NCBI GenBank assembly: GCA_013396635.1
Contig: WBMW01001708.1
Span: 549,448-613,447, forward strand
Length of the DNA stretch: 64,000 bases
From: Penelope pileata
Taxonomy: Eukaryota > Chordata > Aves > Galliformes > Cracidae
Reading direction: 5' to 3'
The position numbers and the translations under genes are program-made. The notes below the pieces were generated by a model. It saw only the letters and a list, made by a program, of their open reading frames with translations, was not told where the DNA came from and made no database searches. This document shows positions 48,901 through 62,494 of the stretch, piece after piece. Numbering within the stretch: position 1 is the first letter of the stretch; every line of letters begins with the position of its first letter.

Positions 48901-51900
48901 CAACAAAGCATAACGTACCAGAAGGGCTCTGGATGCCTCCTCTGAAGGGCTTCTTTTCCTGACGATGTCATTTGCTGTTCACTGACACTGTTGAGATATC
49001 CTATGACACTTCTGGTGCTAGTACAAAACCAGTAAAAAACTTGTTTACTGTTTGTTTATTTAATGTTTTTCAGTGCACTTGGAGTTGTGGCCAGATATTC
49101 TCCATCCAGATGGAGTAAAACCAAAACTTCTTCCCTCAAATATTTAGTCTGCCTTCACTGTGACCGCTGTGAGGTCAATGGCAGGATTTACTGACTGAAG
49201 CAAAGGCAAGATGTATTGTAGTATTACTCTGTGGTGCACCAGTTTTGTATTTGTATTATGCATTGTACTGTTTGCATTTTGTGTATTATCTATGTTCTTT
49301 TGTTTATATGAGTTACAGAATTATTTATTAATATTATTATATAAAGTGCTTTGTAACTTCCAAACTACCACCTGAAGCACGTAACTTAACTGCCAAGCAA
49401 TGCTACATGGTTTACAGCAGTATCTCTCAATCTGTCAGATTACAGTTTGTTGATAGGGATCTTTCAGAGAGGTATAGTTTTGTCAATGATACTCAACTTT
49501 TGAAACTAGATCTCTTTTAAAATCCTTACAGGAGAGCAAACACATTGAAATTCTTTGCTATATTTGTCAAAAAAAAAAAAAGAAGAAAGAAAAAGAAAAC
49601 AGGAAAAGAACTAAACTTTCTTAAAGATCCAGGTATCTATAAACACAGTTCTACATCAGAATTAGGCAATATGGTAACCTCAGTGGTCAAGGATTATCTG
49701 CACAATAAAATGTCACTGATTGCACACAGAGAAAGACAAGTTAGTCCTATTGAAAGTCTGTAAATAAAAGTATCTACAGATTCAGGTCTCACAGAATGGT
49801 GAGATTATTCTCTGTTTTGTTGTTTTAACCGGACTCTAGGTAATTCTCTAGTCAGATGCTGTTGTTCTTGAAACATCTGGAGATAAAGCACATTTTATCT
49901 GGTTGAAACGACATTGCTGCTCGCTGTCTCTCTGCTTTGTCTGGAGATGTGCCCAAGACACATCACTACATCATTTGCAATGATGCATGAGTCACATAAA
50001 ATCCAGCATTCTGAAGCATAACCTTTACAATAGTGTATGCAGTCATTAAGGACACCCAGAAGAAACAGTATACTTAGTTACTATGTTTTTGAAAAACATG
50101 CATTTTTTTATTGGGTATCACACTACTTTAATTGAGCTTGTTACTTCTGAAAAACTGACCTTCACTATCCCCATTGAGCCTCAGAATCAAACCTTATTTT
50201 AAAAGCCACTTGTTCTCATCTGTGCCTTCCTTTATCGGCTTAACCAAGGTTTTTGAGATCAAGTATGCTGATGAATAGAAAGACATCTATTTGTTTGTAG
50301 TAATACTGAAAGAAAAAGGAAACACTTGAAAAAAATGAAAAAAAAAATGTAAATTTCTCAGCAAAGAGGTTGATTTAGATTACACTCCTACTGTCAGTGG
50401 CTGCTGCCTGTACATTATTTTCTTCTCCTGAACAGTGCCTTATTTCTTCTGCAGGACTTCCAGGATGAGAAGCACATCCTAGATGGAAGCAGGCAGCAAA
50501 CTCAAACCACTGGTAACTGACAGGGTCCAGACTAACTTCAATGAGTTCAGCATTATTCCATTGCATTATGAACACAGAACCATACCAGCAAATATGCATA
50601 AAATTAACTCTATCCCATTTGAAACCAGGACAGGAATATGGAAGATGTTGGCCTCTCCTAAATCAGTAGTTAAATAATGTTGCAAAAATATATTTTATCT
50701 CCAGTAGTCCAAAGAGTATAGATTGCTTTTGGGTTTGTTTCAGAGCCATAACTTTGAAAAAGAACCCAGAGGAAAGTGCTACAAGATTTAATAAAACACA
50801 AATTATCAAAATGTAGCCACAACCTTGAGAGTAACGCTTTTGTACATACTAAGAAGCAAGACCATGGAGCCCAACAAGAAGAAAGGCATGACTCAAAAGC
50901 AGTTGAATAAGTTTCATTTACTAGAAGATCTTCTATACTTAGTAAAGGGCCAGAAATCTAACTAAAGAATTTTATAATAGTATTATTTCCAAGCAGTTTA
51001 AATATACGCCTAACATAACTGAGAAAAGCAGCTGCCTAGTTCTGGATAGTATGTGAAATATATTGGCTTTTACGTAAGAAAGAGTTACTGTTAAATGATA
51101 CTGATTTCAAATGAATGTCTCAGATAAGTAAAATATTCTTAAAATAATGTAATTAGTAACCTTGATACTTTCTCTATTTAAAAAAAAAATAAATCCTCAA
51201 TTCACATAAGAATAAAGCCAAGAGTACACCAGTTGAAAAAAACAACTGAATCAAAATAGAGAAAGTAGAAATAAAAGGCTTGTTAACAAATTATTTTTCC
51301 CTATGGTTCAACTGAGTTGGCAGCTCCTTAGATTGAGCAACTGAAGTAACAGCTACTTCCCTTCAAGCTGAGCACTGATGAGCAGCAGTTTATAGTTTCT
51401 TTTTGGCTTTCAAGATTACTGTGAGCAGACGAGCTGAGAATCTGAGTTTGTGACACAAAGAGGTTCTGATTCCCTGGTTTTCAATCACAGGGAAGCATTC
51501 TCCAACCTGCCACACTATGTACTACAATGCAAGTTAGAAGCACGTCAGAAGCTGTTGAAAGTGAAGACTAAGTCCTTCACATCTGGAATTTGCCTGGCAC
51601 ACTCCAGAGAGCTATAAAATGATGTTGAAATTACTGCAAGGACAGTGTGTTTCTTCGTTCTTTCTTTGACTGCACGAACAGGGAGTTGTTGCTTTACTAG
51701 CAGGATGCTGCTCATTCTCTCACGGCAGCATCACTTGTGCAGCTACACCTTTTCTGGGGTGAGGAGCTAAGTTCTTTTAATAACAGTACACTTCTAAACA
51801 CAAACAGGCTGGAAGAGGTGGCCAATGTGTCAGATTCACAAATTAGAACAGAGATAATTAATGATCTAGAATATCAGAGGTAGAAATGTCTCTACAACTG

Positions 51901-54331
51901 ATGAAGAAGCAGGTGGAGTCTTGCTCTCCACATCTCCTTTGCCCTTATGTGATTGGGAAGCTGTTCCCAGAGCCATAGCTTCTCTGTAATTACCTGAATG
52001 TGGCTCCTGGGTTCACAGACATGGAAAAATTCCCAGAGACACAGGTGGGCACACAGGGGTGCAGACAAGACTAAAAATTCCACAGCACCTCCAATAAATC
52101 TGTACCTGGTCATTAGAGACTGTCACCAGATGAGTGGTGAGATACTAGGGTTGGGATTCAAATTGTGAATTAAAGTATCTACAAGTAAGAACCTATATTA
52201 ACCTAAAAATAATCTTTAGTTCTCTAGGCCTGATTGACTCTACTGGCTAGATGTGCATAGGCTGTAATGAGAGTTTGGACAGTCACTCAGACACTGATAC
52301 TCAGGTGCCAGCCTATGAATTTAGGCCACTACAGGCCAATGTACACACAGCATGCAGTGGTTGATCGAGGCAGGCAGACAGGAAGGCCACAATTGCCTTA
52401 TTTCTCAATTTCTGTTAGAATTTTGCAGAGGAAAAAAAAAAAAAGAAAGGAGGTCTGTTTAAAATACCTCTGTATAAAAAGATAATATATCTTTTCTTCC
52501 ATCCAATCACCACATGAGAAGAATACAAGGTCATGTTCAACCACAAAAGAGAAATACTTATTTAGCATTTATTTTTCTAAACTAGTAGCAATGAGACCAT
52601 AGCAAAGGACTTACACTCCATCTGTGATTTTCTTCCCTGGTTTTGTTCTCATCAATATACTTAAAATCCCTGTCTTTACTGGGATTTAATGGAAGTTTAA
52701 AGAACTCTGCATACTGAAATTCAGATGAGATAGTCCTTTCTGACACTGAGGTTTGTAAATGTGATTATATTCATGCTGAACCACACGGTTAGCTGCAGCA
52801 TGCCGTACTGTTTGGGACTTAAGAACAGGTTGCCTTTGAGGTTATTTCTCTTATATGTAATTGGATCTAAAGTATTTCCTTTTATCTTCGAAAAAAACCT
52901 CTACTTCCAGGACAATCTGCATCTGCAAGCAGTGAAATGGATTTGATGCTTACATATCATTTTCGATGGAAAATCTCCTGTCCTACTTTTCAGACATTTT
53001 CACAGAAATGGAAAAAGAATATTCCAAGAATGACTAAAGTCAACAGGATTAAGGACTGTCAAGAGCCTTGCTTAGAAGGTATAAGCCCTATCTATGTACT
53101 AAGGATTTTACTGTACTTTCATGAGAATATTTGCACTGGCAGTCAGGGACATCTCTAGGGCTTAGCCTTTTTCTCTCTTTAATGATAGCTATGGAAGTAA
53201 AATAACTGCCAGTTGGGATAAGAAAATGAACCCCAGCTCTCTACTGTCAATTTAATTGAATTCATTGCATAACCTTTAATCTGACATTCTTCAGATTCAC
53301 ATGGCATTATTTTACTAACCCTTTAATTATCAGTGTGTACAAGCGTTGATGAATTGAACACCGTGATCCAGCATCACACTGCTCCCTGGGGAAGCCACCA
53401 TGGAGCATGGAAATCTGTGACTTGGAAAAGCTGGAGGGATGGGAACGTGAGGCAGGGAAGGAACTTGACTGCTGGGGACAGATGAACCAAACAAGGCCAC
53501 AGACACAAGAAGAGCAGAGGAGTACAGCAGGTACAGAGTAAGACCAAGCACGTAGTAAACTCGGCAGTGCTGGAGAAATAAGAGATAGAAGAGATGAAAA
53601 AGTTAAGAACAAGGTGACAAACAAAAGATCTGGCAGGCATAGTTTTGGATTCGGCAAATCCCACTAACTTGGGTGCCACACAAGCACCCAAAGCAGATAA
53701 TGCAGTTCACAAACAAACGAAATTACGGTCTTAATTCGCACTTAATTCAGATGCGAGAACATTTGACATCAGTATGGAAAATACCTCCTCCAGTTTGGTA
53801 CTCTACAGCCTGATAAGAGTATGTAGGGAATGGGGAGTCTCAGTGGTGTCTGCTGGGAAGAAAAGTATTAGACTACTCCTCTCATCCCTTAACAAATAAA
53901 AAGAAAAACAGAATGTCTGGAAAGAAAATGTGTGATTCTCAAAAAGTAAAGAATTAGTAAACATCTACAAAAATCACAGATAGAACTAGAACATCTTTCA
54001 CACTCTCTTCCATTCTCTTTCCCACTTCTCTGCCTTCTCTTTTTCTTCCCCAGTAAATTTTAAAGAAATTAAAAATGCATAAAGCATTCTTCTCTTATTA
54101 CCTCTAGAGAAGTGAGGGCAGACAGGAAAGAAAGAAGATTGTAACTGCTGTGGTAAGTTTTGAAAAGGCATAAAACAAAAGGCTATGAAAGGAAAGAGAT
54201 TCCTTCTCCACAACAAAATAAGAGTTTCTTCCTCTGTATGTTTTCATCCTGTATGAGCTATTTTTGTTCTTGGCAGAATATAAATCATCTTATTAAAGAA
54301 CAGCGACTCTGTTGATATTGAACGTGTTTTA
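45951..54331. other. Unique AT-rich DNA, no gene seen
   Basis: The stretch has homopolymers and simple A-rich patches (47116-47150, 48458, 49569, 52430) and a 19-bp duplication at 48391-48428. Frames up to 116 codons (48395-48745, 53307-53657) are present. The one at 53.3-53.7 kb reflects a purine-rich plus strand. A 44-bp minus-strand piece at 48514-48557 follows a superb acceptor (TTATCTTTTTAATTTTTAG) but is too short to support. No transposon or RNA gene was recognised. Confidence 0.5.
48391..48428. repeat. 19-bp tandem duplication
   Basis: ATTATCATATAGTACCAAA is followed directly by ATTATCATACAGTACCAAA, with one mismatch. Confidence 0.85.
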
Positions 54332-54874
54332 CAAGGGCTGCTCTGAAAGTAATGCCTTCTACTTTATTATCTTTGTCCATAATTTCAGAGGCAGACATTG
54401 GCAGCATGGCAGTAGAGGCTGAACATCCCCACCAATATTTCATTACATTTTGTTGCCATGTGACAGATGGCAGCAGAGAGCACTCTGATAAAATGGCATC
54501 TAACATGGGAGCACATGGAGCAAAGGTGTGGAATTGAATTCCTCCACAGGGAAAAAATGGTACCCATTGACAGTTATTGATTCTTGCTGAATATTTATGG
54601 AGACCAACAGTGGATGTAGCACAGTGAGGCAGAGGGTGGTATGTTTCAGCAGTGGTGACAGTGGATCATCTCCACTGGTACACGTTTTTATGAGTGTGGC
54701 ACGCAGGCTCTTGTTCATCACTGGTGAAGAAGTGCAGCTGATGGTGGTGACTATGTTGAAGAACAGTGTTTTGTAGCTGAGAACTTGCTCTGTCAAATAA
54801 TGTTATTGTGTTCTTTGTATTTGTTGTTGTTTCCATGAAATAACTAGGCAGTATTACTTTCAGAGTGAGCTACG
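54332..54874 (+). mobile_element. Mariner (Galluhop / Mariner1_GG-type), internally deleted copy 2
   Basis: About 543 bp between TA dinucleotides. The left end is CAAGGGCTGCTCTGAAAGTA and the right end ATTACTTTCAGAGTGAGC is its inverse. It is colinear with the copy at 16215-16716. Shared blocks include TTTTGTTGC near the start, TGGAGACCAA, GCAGGCTCTTGTTCA, GCTGAGAA and TTGCTC. It keeps about 40 bp around GGAAAAAATGGTACCCATTG that copy 1 has lost. Remnants of the transposase N-terminal helix-turn-helix coding region and C-terminus are present with stops, while the catalytic centre is absent. It is non-autonomous and inactive. Confidence 0.92.
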
Positions 54875-57800
54875 TATTAACGTGAAGCAGTTCAATTGTA
54901 ATTCTCATGATTTACTCAGTATTGAAGAGTAATTTTGCATACTGGATTACATATTGAATGTTTCCACCTCCATCCAGACTGCCAGATTGCTTGCTGATGA
55001 GGGGTAATGCACCAGACAATTACCAGATTGATAGAGCTTTTAGGGGATGGAATAACAAGGAAGGATTGCATTGACTCAGCACCATTCAGGTCCTGAAAGA
55101 TTTTATAGGGTAGCACTGTGCAAGAACAGGGAAAAAAAAAGTGCAGATCTCTGCTGAAGGCAGCATATATATACACGAAAGAAGCTGGGAGAAGAAGGAG
55201 CCAGCAAGTTTTTCCGGCTTGCCAGCGCTTACGTCCAAATTAGAGAAAGTGCAAAAAGTCACCAGGACAAATGCAAAGTCTTAGAGTCCAACTTGCCAGG
55301 GCTGGGATCATCTGTCTGTCCTGTGCTTGTGTAGAACCAATCCTGATTTATTTAAAATAAATAACATTGGTGTTTCAGTTGAAGGGAACATAGGGGCTGT
55401 CTTTTGGGAATGATAGATAAGTAAGCAATGACTTTGACTGATGGGCATCCACAACTTCTCTGGGTAGCTTCTTTCAGTGCCTCACCAAAATAACAGGGAA
55501 GAAAGGGGAAAAGCCTCACTGTCCCAATCTGAATTTAAGAAACATTGCTAATCCATAGCCTACAACTGCAAGAAAAGTTGTAAAATTTATCTTATTCTCT
55601 TCCCATAGTGACAGAATCTGACCATTACACTTAGCATATTCAGCGACATGAAAAATTCAATAATATGCACTGTATTAGGGCTGGAATATAATTTAAATCT
55701 CTAAATAAGGGAGAGTAGTTCTTTCCGCTGTTAAAAGAACAATTTTGAAGTGGTTTTGAACGTGATCATGCACCTTCAGAAGCCTGGAAGTCATGAAGTC
55801 AAAAATGTATTGACTAGCAATTCAACATGGAAAAAGACAAAGTGAATTAGTCTTACCACAATTTCTGGAATAAATAGTATAACTGTGCTGAAAGATACTG
55901 AGTAATCTCATGAAATCTCCCTTTTAAAATGCATTTACAGTCTAACAGAACGGGTCAGCTGAATTCAAACGAAGTAAATCCAGTCTGGTAGACAAGCCAA
56001 CCTAAGATGCTTGGCCTTTGCTCACACAGTGCAAAGGGTGTACTGCAGAGCTCTTTATGTTATGCTGCAGGACAGTGGAGCTGCCTAGGGAAAGCAAATG
56101 CTGAGAAACCCACTATTCAGAAAATCCTTCAGAAGACAGCTATGGAGCAAGAAGGGTCACATCCTTCTCTGAGCAGCTGCACAGGGACAGCCCAGGTTCC
56201 TCTGCTCTGCTACACACAAAAAAGCATTCCATGCTTCAAATGAGCTCTCTGCACAGGGTAAAGTCAAGTGTTCATTTTTTGCCTCCAGGATATGTTCATT
56301 CTTCCTGTTCAGATACTCCAGTCATGCTGTTACAGGAAGTCTGGTAAGGCAGACTTTCTGCTGGTGCAAGTGGAGACTCATGCATTTTGGTTTCACATTC
56401 TTTGGACCTTTTTAAGATGAAGCAGACAAAATAATAAGCTACCAGCGATAGCAGGATTAAAACAGTGCATCATCATGCTCTCAATGTAATTATTTCATCA
56501 GACAGGGAGGCTAACTTCACTGAAAGGTATTTAGTGCATGAAGATGAGTCTATCGCACAGTATTTCCATCACAGTTTTACCCATTTAAGTGTCCGTTGAA
56601 TGATTTTTAAAAGCTTTTCCAAATGCCAGCTATTCTGAAGTGGAACCTGGTGTGGCTTGTTGTGGCTTTGTCTGTCGTTTCTTTCTCTTCCAGCAGAATT
56701 TCTTTATTTGTACTTGGAATAAGACTGCACTGAGATGTTTATGAAATGTATTTCCTCATCACTGATTTTGTTCTCCAAGTTAAGTATGTCATAATCTATG
56801 TTTAGTTACTGGTTAATTTTATTGGGCTCATAGTCCAATACAAACATTAGAAGGCAAATCTATTGCTTTATATTAGTGCTGCAACCCTTTGAACACCTTG
56901 AATGTTAACTGTTACTGAAAAACAGTCTAGGAATATCCTCTACAACAACAGTGACACAATCTCATGTGACCAAGCAGATTACCAACAGAAGTTTTTAAAA
57001 ATCACTTCTCATTTTAGAGGTACAAACTACTCATCTAAACCACAATAAGTTTGTGTTAGAACTAAGAACTTTCAAGTCTGAACACAGAAAATACTTTTCC
57101 TCCTCTACCTTTTCTTAAGCTTTCTCTACTTGGTTTCTACTGGAAGATATGAACCTGAGTAGAAACATCCAAACCTGAGTAGAAATAAATACATCACTGT
57201 GACCCAAGTGTCTCCAATTTGATGGGTGTATTTTTCTGACTAATTGCAGATGGGGACAAAAATTCCAATGCCTGCACTTATTTTGATCAATAGCACCGAG
57301 AAATCTTATAAAATCCTTCTTTAATCTGAGCATGCCCTTGCAACAAGAAAACAGATGAAACACTTTCCTCTTTGAAGGAGCCATGAAATAATATTCTCTA
57401 TGGCTCTTCCAACCAAAGGAGATTGTGGCCTCAGTATCTCAGAGTTTGTTTTGGACACTACAGCCTACATATTCCCTAACGCATCATGCAGACTTCATCT
57501 GTGAATACGTCAGGCTCAAAAGTTGTATTAAAAGCCCAAAAGCAACAAAACCTAAAGGCTTTTTTTTCCCCTCATTCGGTTTTGTTTTCAGAAGTTGGAA
57601 TCTAAAAGCTCACTGTGTATATTGAAGGCAACCAATCATCTTTATTTTAGATACCAAAATATAAATATTAAATCATTGCAAGAATTCAGCAAAATTCAAG
57701 CGCAAGGTTAATACAATTAAGCATCAGCTTCCATAACATGGATTTCAATGGGATGGAAGCTCATTTGCAGAAATAAGTAATTTTGTTAATTAGATTTAAA

Positions 57801-60800
57801 ATTACAAAACTATGATACAATTTTATGATGCACCAAGTCCAAACTAGGCTTGGGAAAGGCACAAGTGTCAGAGTTCCAGTGTATTTCCTTTCATAAATAC
57901 CAACTTCACTTGATGCATGTGGAAAGCTGAGAACTTCATCTGATCAATGGGGAGCATGCAGTAAATCAGCAAATCAATCAGCAATACTAACAGAAGCCCC
58001 TTCTATAACGAGGCTTTATGGAGATTTCTGTTTTCTGATTTATATCTCAATATCAAATTGTGACAAAAGCATGGAGTTAAGACCCAGGCTTTAATGTATA
58101 AAGAAGTAAGATTGTTTCTCATGGCTATGTTTAAGTTCAGAAGAAATGATTGAGTGCATGACCCAAATCCATAGAGGCTTTCTGTTTTCAGTCCTCTGAA
58201 TCATTTGTCCTTCAAGGATATTAAATTTGTTAAAGTTTACCAGTGAGAGGGTGAAAGGACCTAATTTATTTCCACATTTTCAAGCTCATGTTTAACTCTT
58301 CAGAACATAATACAATTTCTGAAAGGGAACATATTCCAATTGAATCAGAATTTGCACCATTCAAAGATCTACATTGCATTATGCATTTTTACTCTTATAA
58401 GCATAGATGTTAAAAGGGGACATTCCACAATTAGTTTTTTTTAAGATGTCATTAAAAAAGCCCTCACTTTAGCGAAGTTTAGTCAATATTGTAGCCTGTA
58501 GCTTGAATCAAAAGGTCAGAGCTGACTTTGTTTCACTTACTGACCAAACATCTGATTAATAACGATTTGCCTGTTTCACAGTATGCTAAACTTACCAGTT
58601 AACAATGATGCACCTTTTCCAGGAAATTAGTCTCTAAGACTTCTGTAAGATTTTAATCAATATTTTTCAAATTATATTTGTCTCTGACAATTATTAATAA
58701 CATATTACCTACTAAGAGCATAAATACACTAGGAAGTTCTTTAGATTTATAAGAGCACCTCCCTTTATATATGTTAGAGAGAGGAATAAAGAAAGACTTC
58801 TGTCCTGTTGGGAGTATGATGACAGAGCTTTAGCGTCAATGAAACGTTGCCCATGACCTATACACATTTCATACGGCAAAAACTGCAAGTGCTGAAAGTT
58901 CTCCAGCATCCTTCACATGTCCTACTATGAAGGACAGTTAACTTCTTCTGCCAATGACTGGAGGAAAAAAAGCAGCAAATCTCTATTGTCTCAGCACAAT
59001 ACATTCCTGCATCCAGGCTTGACAAACATGAGTGCTCAGATCTAAGCATCTATTTTTGGGTCTTCAAACATAACTTTTGTTACTTGCTGTTATTTTTAAG
59101 TTTTAAACTCTGCATTTATTTTCTTCTCTATTCTTTGGTACAATCCTCTCTTCATTGAGGTCACAGGAAGTATTATCACTGATTTCAGTAGGACCAAGTT
59201 TTAATTTGGCATCTCCGGCACCACACTGTTCTACTCATGCACATCCATCCTAATGCTCACAGGATAATAGCACTGAAAATATAACTAGACATCACTTCAA
59301 AACCTCAGTGCAAACTGCCATCCTTAAATAATTTCAAGTCAATTTTAGTGTTGGGTGTAATACTTTTACTAAGCTATAGTATTATATCTAAATACTATAT
59401 GCAAAATAGTAAACATGGTTGCATTGTAATTTTGTTTGCTTTTAGTAATCTTTAAACTATCACTGAGCATCAGGAATAAGAACTGTAGGTTTGCTGTATA
59501 TTGAGTCTGAGATGCTGTATGTGCATGAGCAGCAAAGAGTAAATGAGAAAGAACCTGATTTCTTTGCCAGAATGCATCTAAATAATTACAGTCTTGCCCT
59601 AGACGAGCAAAGAGTGAGTCACAGAAAATGGAAGCTGCCTTGTTCAATGACTTGCCCTTATATCATATCCCTGGTGATTGTAAGGATTCTGAATGGTGAA
59701 CAGCAAGAGCAACTACCAAGTTTCTCCAGTGCTACTGGGCAGCATCAACATTTAGGGCATAATATCCTCAGACAAGATCATGTTTCCTATCTGTTATATT
59801 TCAAGCTTGTTTCAATGCTTATTTAATGTTGGATTCAAAGTTTTTCCTGTTAACACAATAAAATCTTTCTTACCGAAAATTAAGTCATTTCACTCTCGCT
59901 CTACTCTTCTCTGTTCTTCTCCGTTGCTTTTCTGCACTGGAGATACCTTCAGATCCTCCCATTCTAAATCAAGAAAATTCAAACCCTATTTCTTTTTTAT
60001 TCCAGTAACTTTACTTTTTCAAATCTCTTCATTCTTGTTTCTTTCCTTTGGACTCCCTCAGGTTTGTGCATATCATTCTTAAAGCATGGCTCAAAGAAAA
60101 AAAAAAAAAAAAAAAGGCTGTATAGCAAGATAACTATTTTCCACATCTGACTCATGTTACTCCTGTTAATATAGTCCCCACACAACATTCCCTTATATCT
60201 TCACAAGAACATCCAAAATGCCTTTCTAGTTTATGATCCATTCTAACTGCAGGTTCTTATGTGTGCTGCTGTTGGGAAACATCTCTTATTTTGTACTTCT
60301 GCATTTGATTTCCTTCAGCCCAGTAAATATTTGTTTTTATTTAACTTCATTTTAATCTTTTTAAGCTATTTGGAAAGTATACCCACATCATTTGTGGGGG
60401 TGTCAAAAGCCTGACTAAATTCACAATATATCACATCTACCACTTCTTATCCACTCGGCAGTTCTTTTCCTGTAGCAAGAATGACAATTTATAATAAATC
60501 TACATGGTCTATTTTTAACCACTTCATTATCCTCTACAGTTTTATTAATGGAGCAGTCCTTTTTCCTTTGGGCTGTCAGTGTCAGGTCTACTACTGTCTC
60601 AAACTTTTTTTCCTCCTAGTGGTTCACTCCCCAAGCACACTTGGCCACTTTTAATCAGCCTCTCCTGGACTAAATACATTTGCCTTATCTACATACCTTA
60701 CAGCCTTTCCTCTTCTCCTGATTTCACCTGGTCATCTATGTCCTTGCTAAGATTAATCACTTTTAAATGTAAAGTCACAAGTAAATTTATTTTAGAAAAA

Positions 60801-62145
60801 ATGTAACAAAAGGCATTTTTCACCTTTTCTGAGCCATATTAGTTCTGTCTTCTTCCCACATTAAGTAATTGTTTTGCACTTTCTTTTGCCTTCCATGTGT
60901 TACTAACATATTTACAGTACCTTTTCTTATTTCTTAGGACATTTATCTGCTGCAAGCTGTTCTGTGCCTTAATTTCCTCTCCGTCCAAATCCTTGTGCTA
61001 TTCCTTAACGTCTTTCTGAGTTGTCTTTTGAAACAATCCAAACTCTGAGAGCTAAAAACTTTACACAACTTGTTGTCCACATTAGAAGAATATCAGAAAA
61101 CCATCGTTTCACATATTTCCCCCACAGCATGTTGCTAGCAGTATGCTTGGCTGCACATAAACCTGTGACCACAGAAACGCCTTCTGTTAATCTGCCCCAC
61201 ACGTGGGGAAGATGACTCAATTCACTTAAAAATCTGGTCCAAAACACGTATTTTTTTCCCCCCAGTGGACACACTGCACATGCCCATTTGTGCAACCACC
61301 AAATCTTTGGTAAGTCAAAAACACAGTGAGCAAAAACCACAAGGAATGCACTAAATGAGCTATCATTTGTGGCTTCCACTTTTCATTCTTATTTCAATAA
61401 TAAATCTAAAGTCAGAGCAGTGAACACACAGATGTCAGGTTTAATAGCATTTAGAGGAGAAGTAAAACAGAAACAGGCTATCTAATTGTTAGGCTATGCA
61501 CTGAAGTCCTATCCTACCTTTTTTCTATTCAGCTTCTATCGCTGTTGCTGAAAGGCTGTCTTGTCAATACAGTCATGTATTATTGTCAACCTATTTGTCC
61601 TTTCGATCAAACTGACAGCAATTTAGTCTGATTGCTATGCAGCTGGAGTAACTTGGGCCCAGCTTTCCCATACACTTCTGCAGCAGCTGCATTTCATGGC
61701 TTACTGCAGCACACCTGCAGGAGGACTGCAGCCAGTCTGCTGCAGAGCTAAAAAATACCATAGTTTGATGTGGTATTTGCAGCAGAGTTGAACATCTTAA
61801 TTACAAGGGAACTGGTATCAGGGATATCATCCGACATAAAAGGATGAGTGCTGTCATTTCAAATGTGAAGAACTCATTCTAAACTCTTAATGTGGTGCGT
61901 TTTTATGGTATTTCACCAATATTACACTGCAACTAAAGAAACCATCTGAGATTATAAATTCAAATTCAAAAGTCCCCCTGGGCATCTGTGTCCTTCGCTG
62001 CACCTGCAGGTACCCATCAGAGCCAGAATCAGGAAGTGTTTGATTTCCAGGAAGAAGCCTGTTGTGCTAGGCATTATTTCACACACTTTGGTACCAGGGC
62101 AATAGCACCAAGAAGTGCTGGGAATCAGTACCTAATTTACCTCCC
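54875..62145. other. AT-rich unique DNA, no gene seen
   Basis: The stretch contains A19-20 near 60098, several short A/T runs and a small 20-bp repeat near 57151-57187 (AACCTGAGTAGAAA twice). Frames reach 111 codons on the plus strand and 124 codons on the minus strand (61005-61379) without splice or family support. Confidence 0.55.
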
Positions 62146-62494
62146 ACTGCTTTAAATGTAAGCTGCTGCCTAGGGTCACTTTCAAGGGCAGGTATTTGTT
62201 TTGGCCAAATGGTAGTGTGGTCACGAGCACTGGCATCTTGAAAAGCAAAGAGAGTCTTCTCCCTGTAAGACGGCCCATGGTACGAGTAGCGTTTGAAGAA
62301 GGAATAACAACATACTCTGGATCTCCGTTCACAAGAAGAAAGATGGAAACCTATTCATTGAGAAGTCTAGGGGAGCAGCACTAAGAGGTAAAAAAGTTTC
62401 AGAAGACTGCAAACAGTTGTTGGACACAGGTCAAGCTCACTGTCTGACAACTTGACACTGAAATAAAACCCTTTGTTTCAAAAAAAAAAAAAAA
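62146..62494 (+). pseudogene. Possible retroposed transcript 3' end (AATAAA plus A15)
   Basis: A plus-strand open frame (about 62131-62384; piece LFWPNGSVVTSTGILKSKES) ends in TAA. It is followed by a 77-base trailer, an AATAAA signal at 62462-62467 and, 12 bases later, a 15-base A run. That is the layout of a processed mRNA copy. I could not identify the parent gene or find a convincing target-site duplication. Against it, the other frames here are also fairly open, and the minus strand shows an acceptor-like CTTTTTTACCTCTTAG at about 62384 and a donor-like GAG with GTAAAT near 62149. The A-run may simply be a homopolymer beside a chance AATAAA. Confidence 0.2.

Noticed and set aside
48780..49030. 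LTR-like sequence with mirrored similarity to 31580-31690
   Set aside because: The shared words (AGGTGCCT near TTTAGG or AAACC) are too short and I could not define LTR ends or a target duplication.
60098..60117. A19-20 run as the tail of a retroposed transcript
   Set aside because: No AATAAA-type signal lies in the expected 10-30 bases upstream and no transcript-like body was seen.
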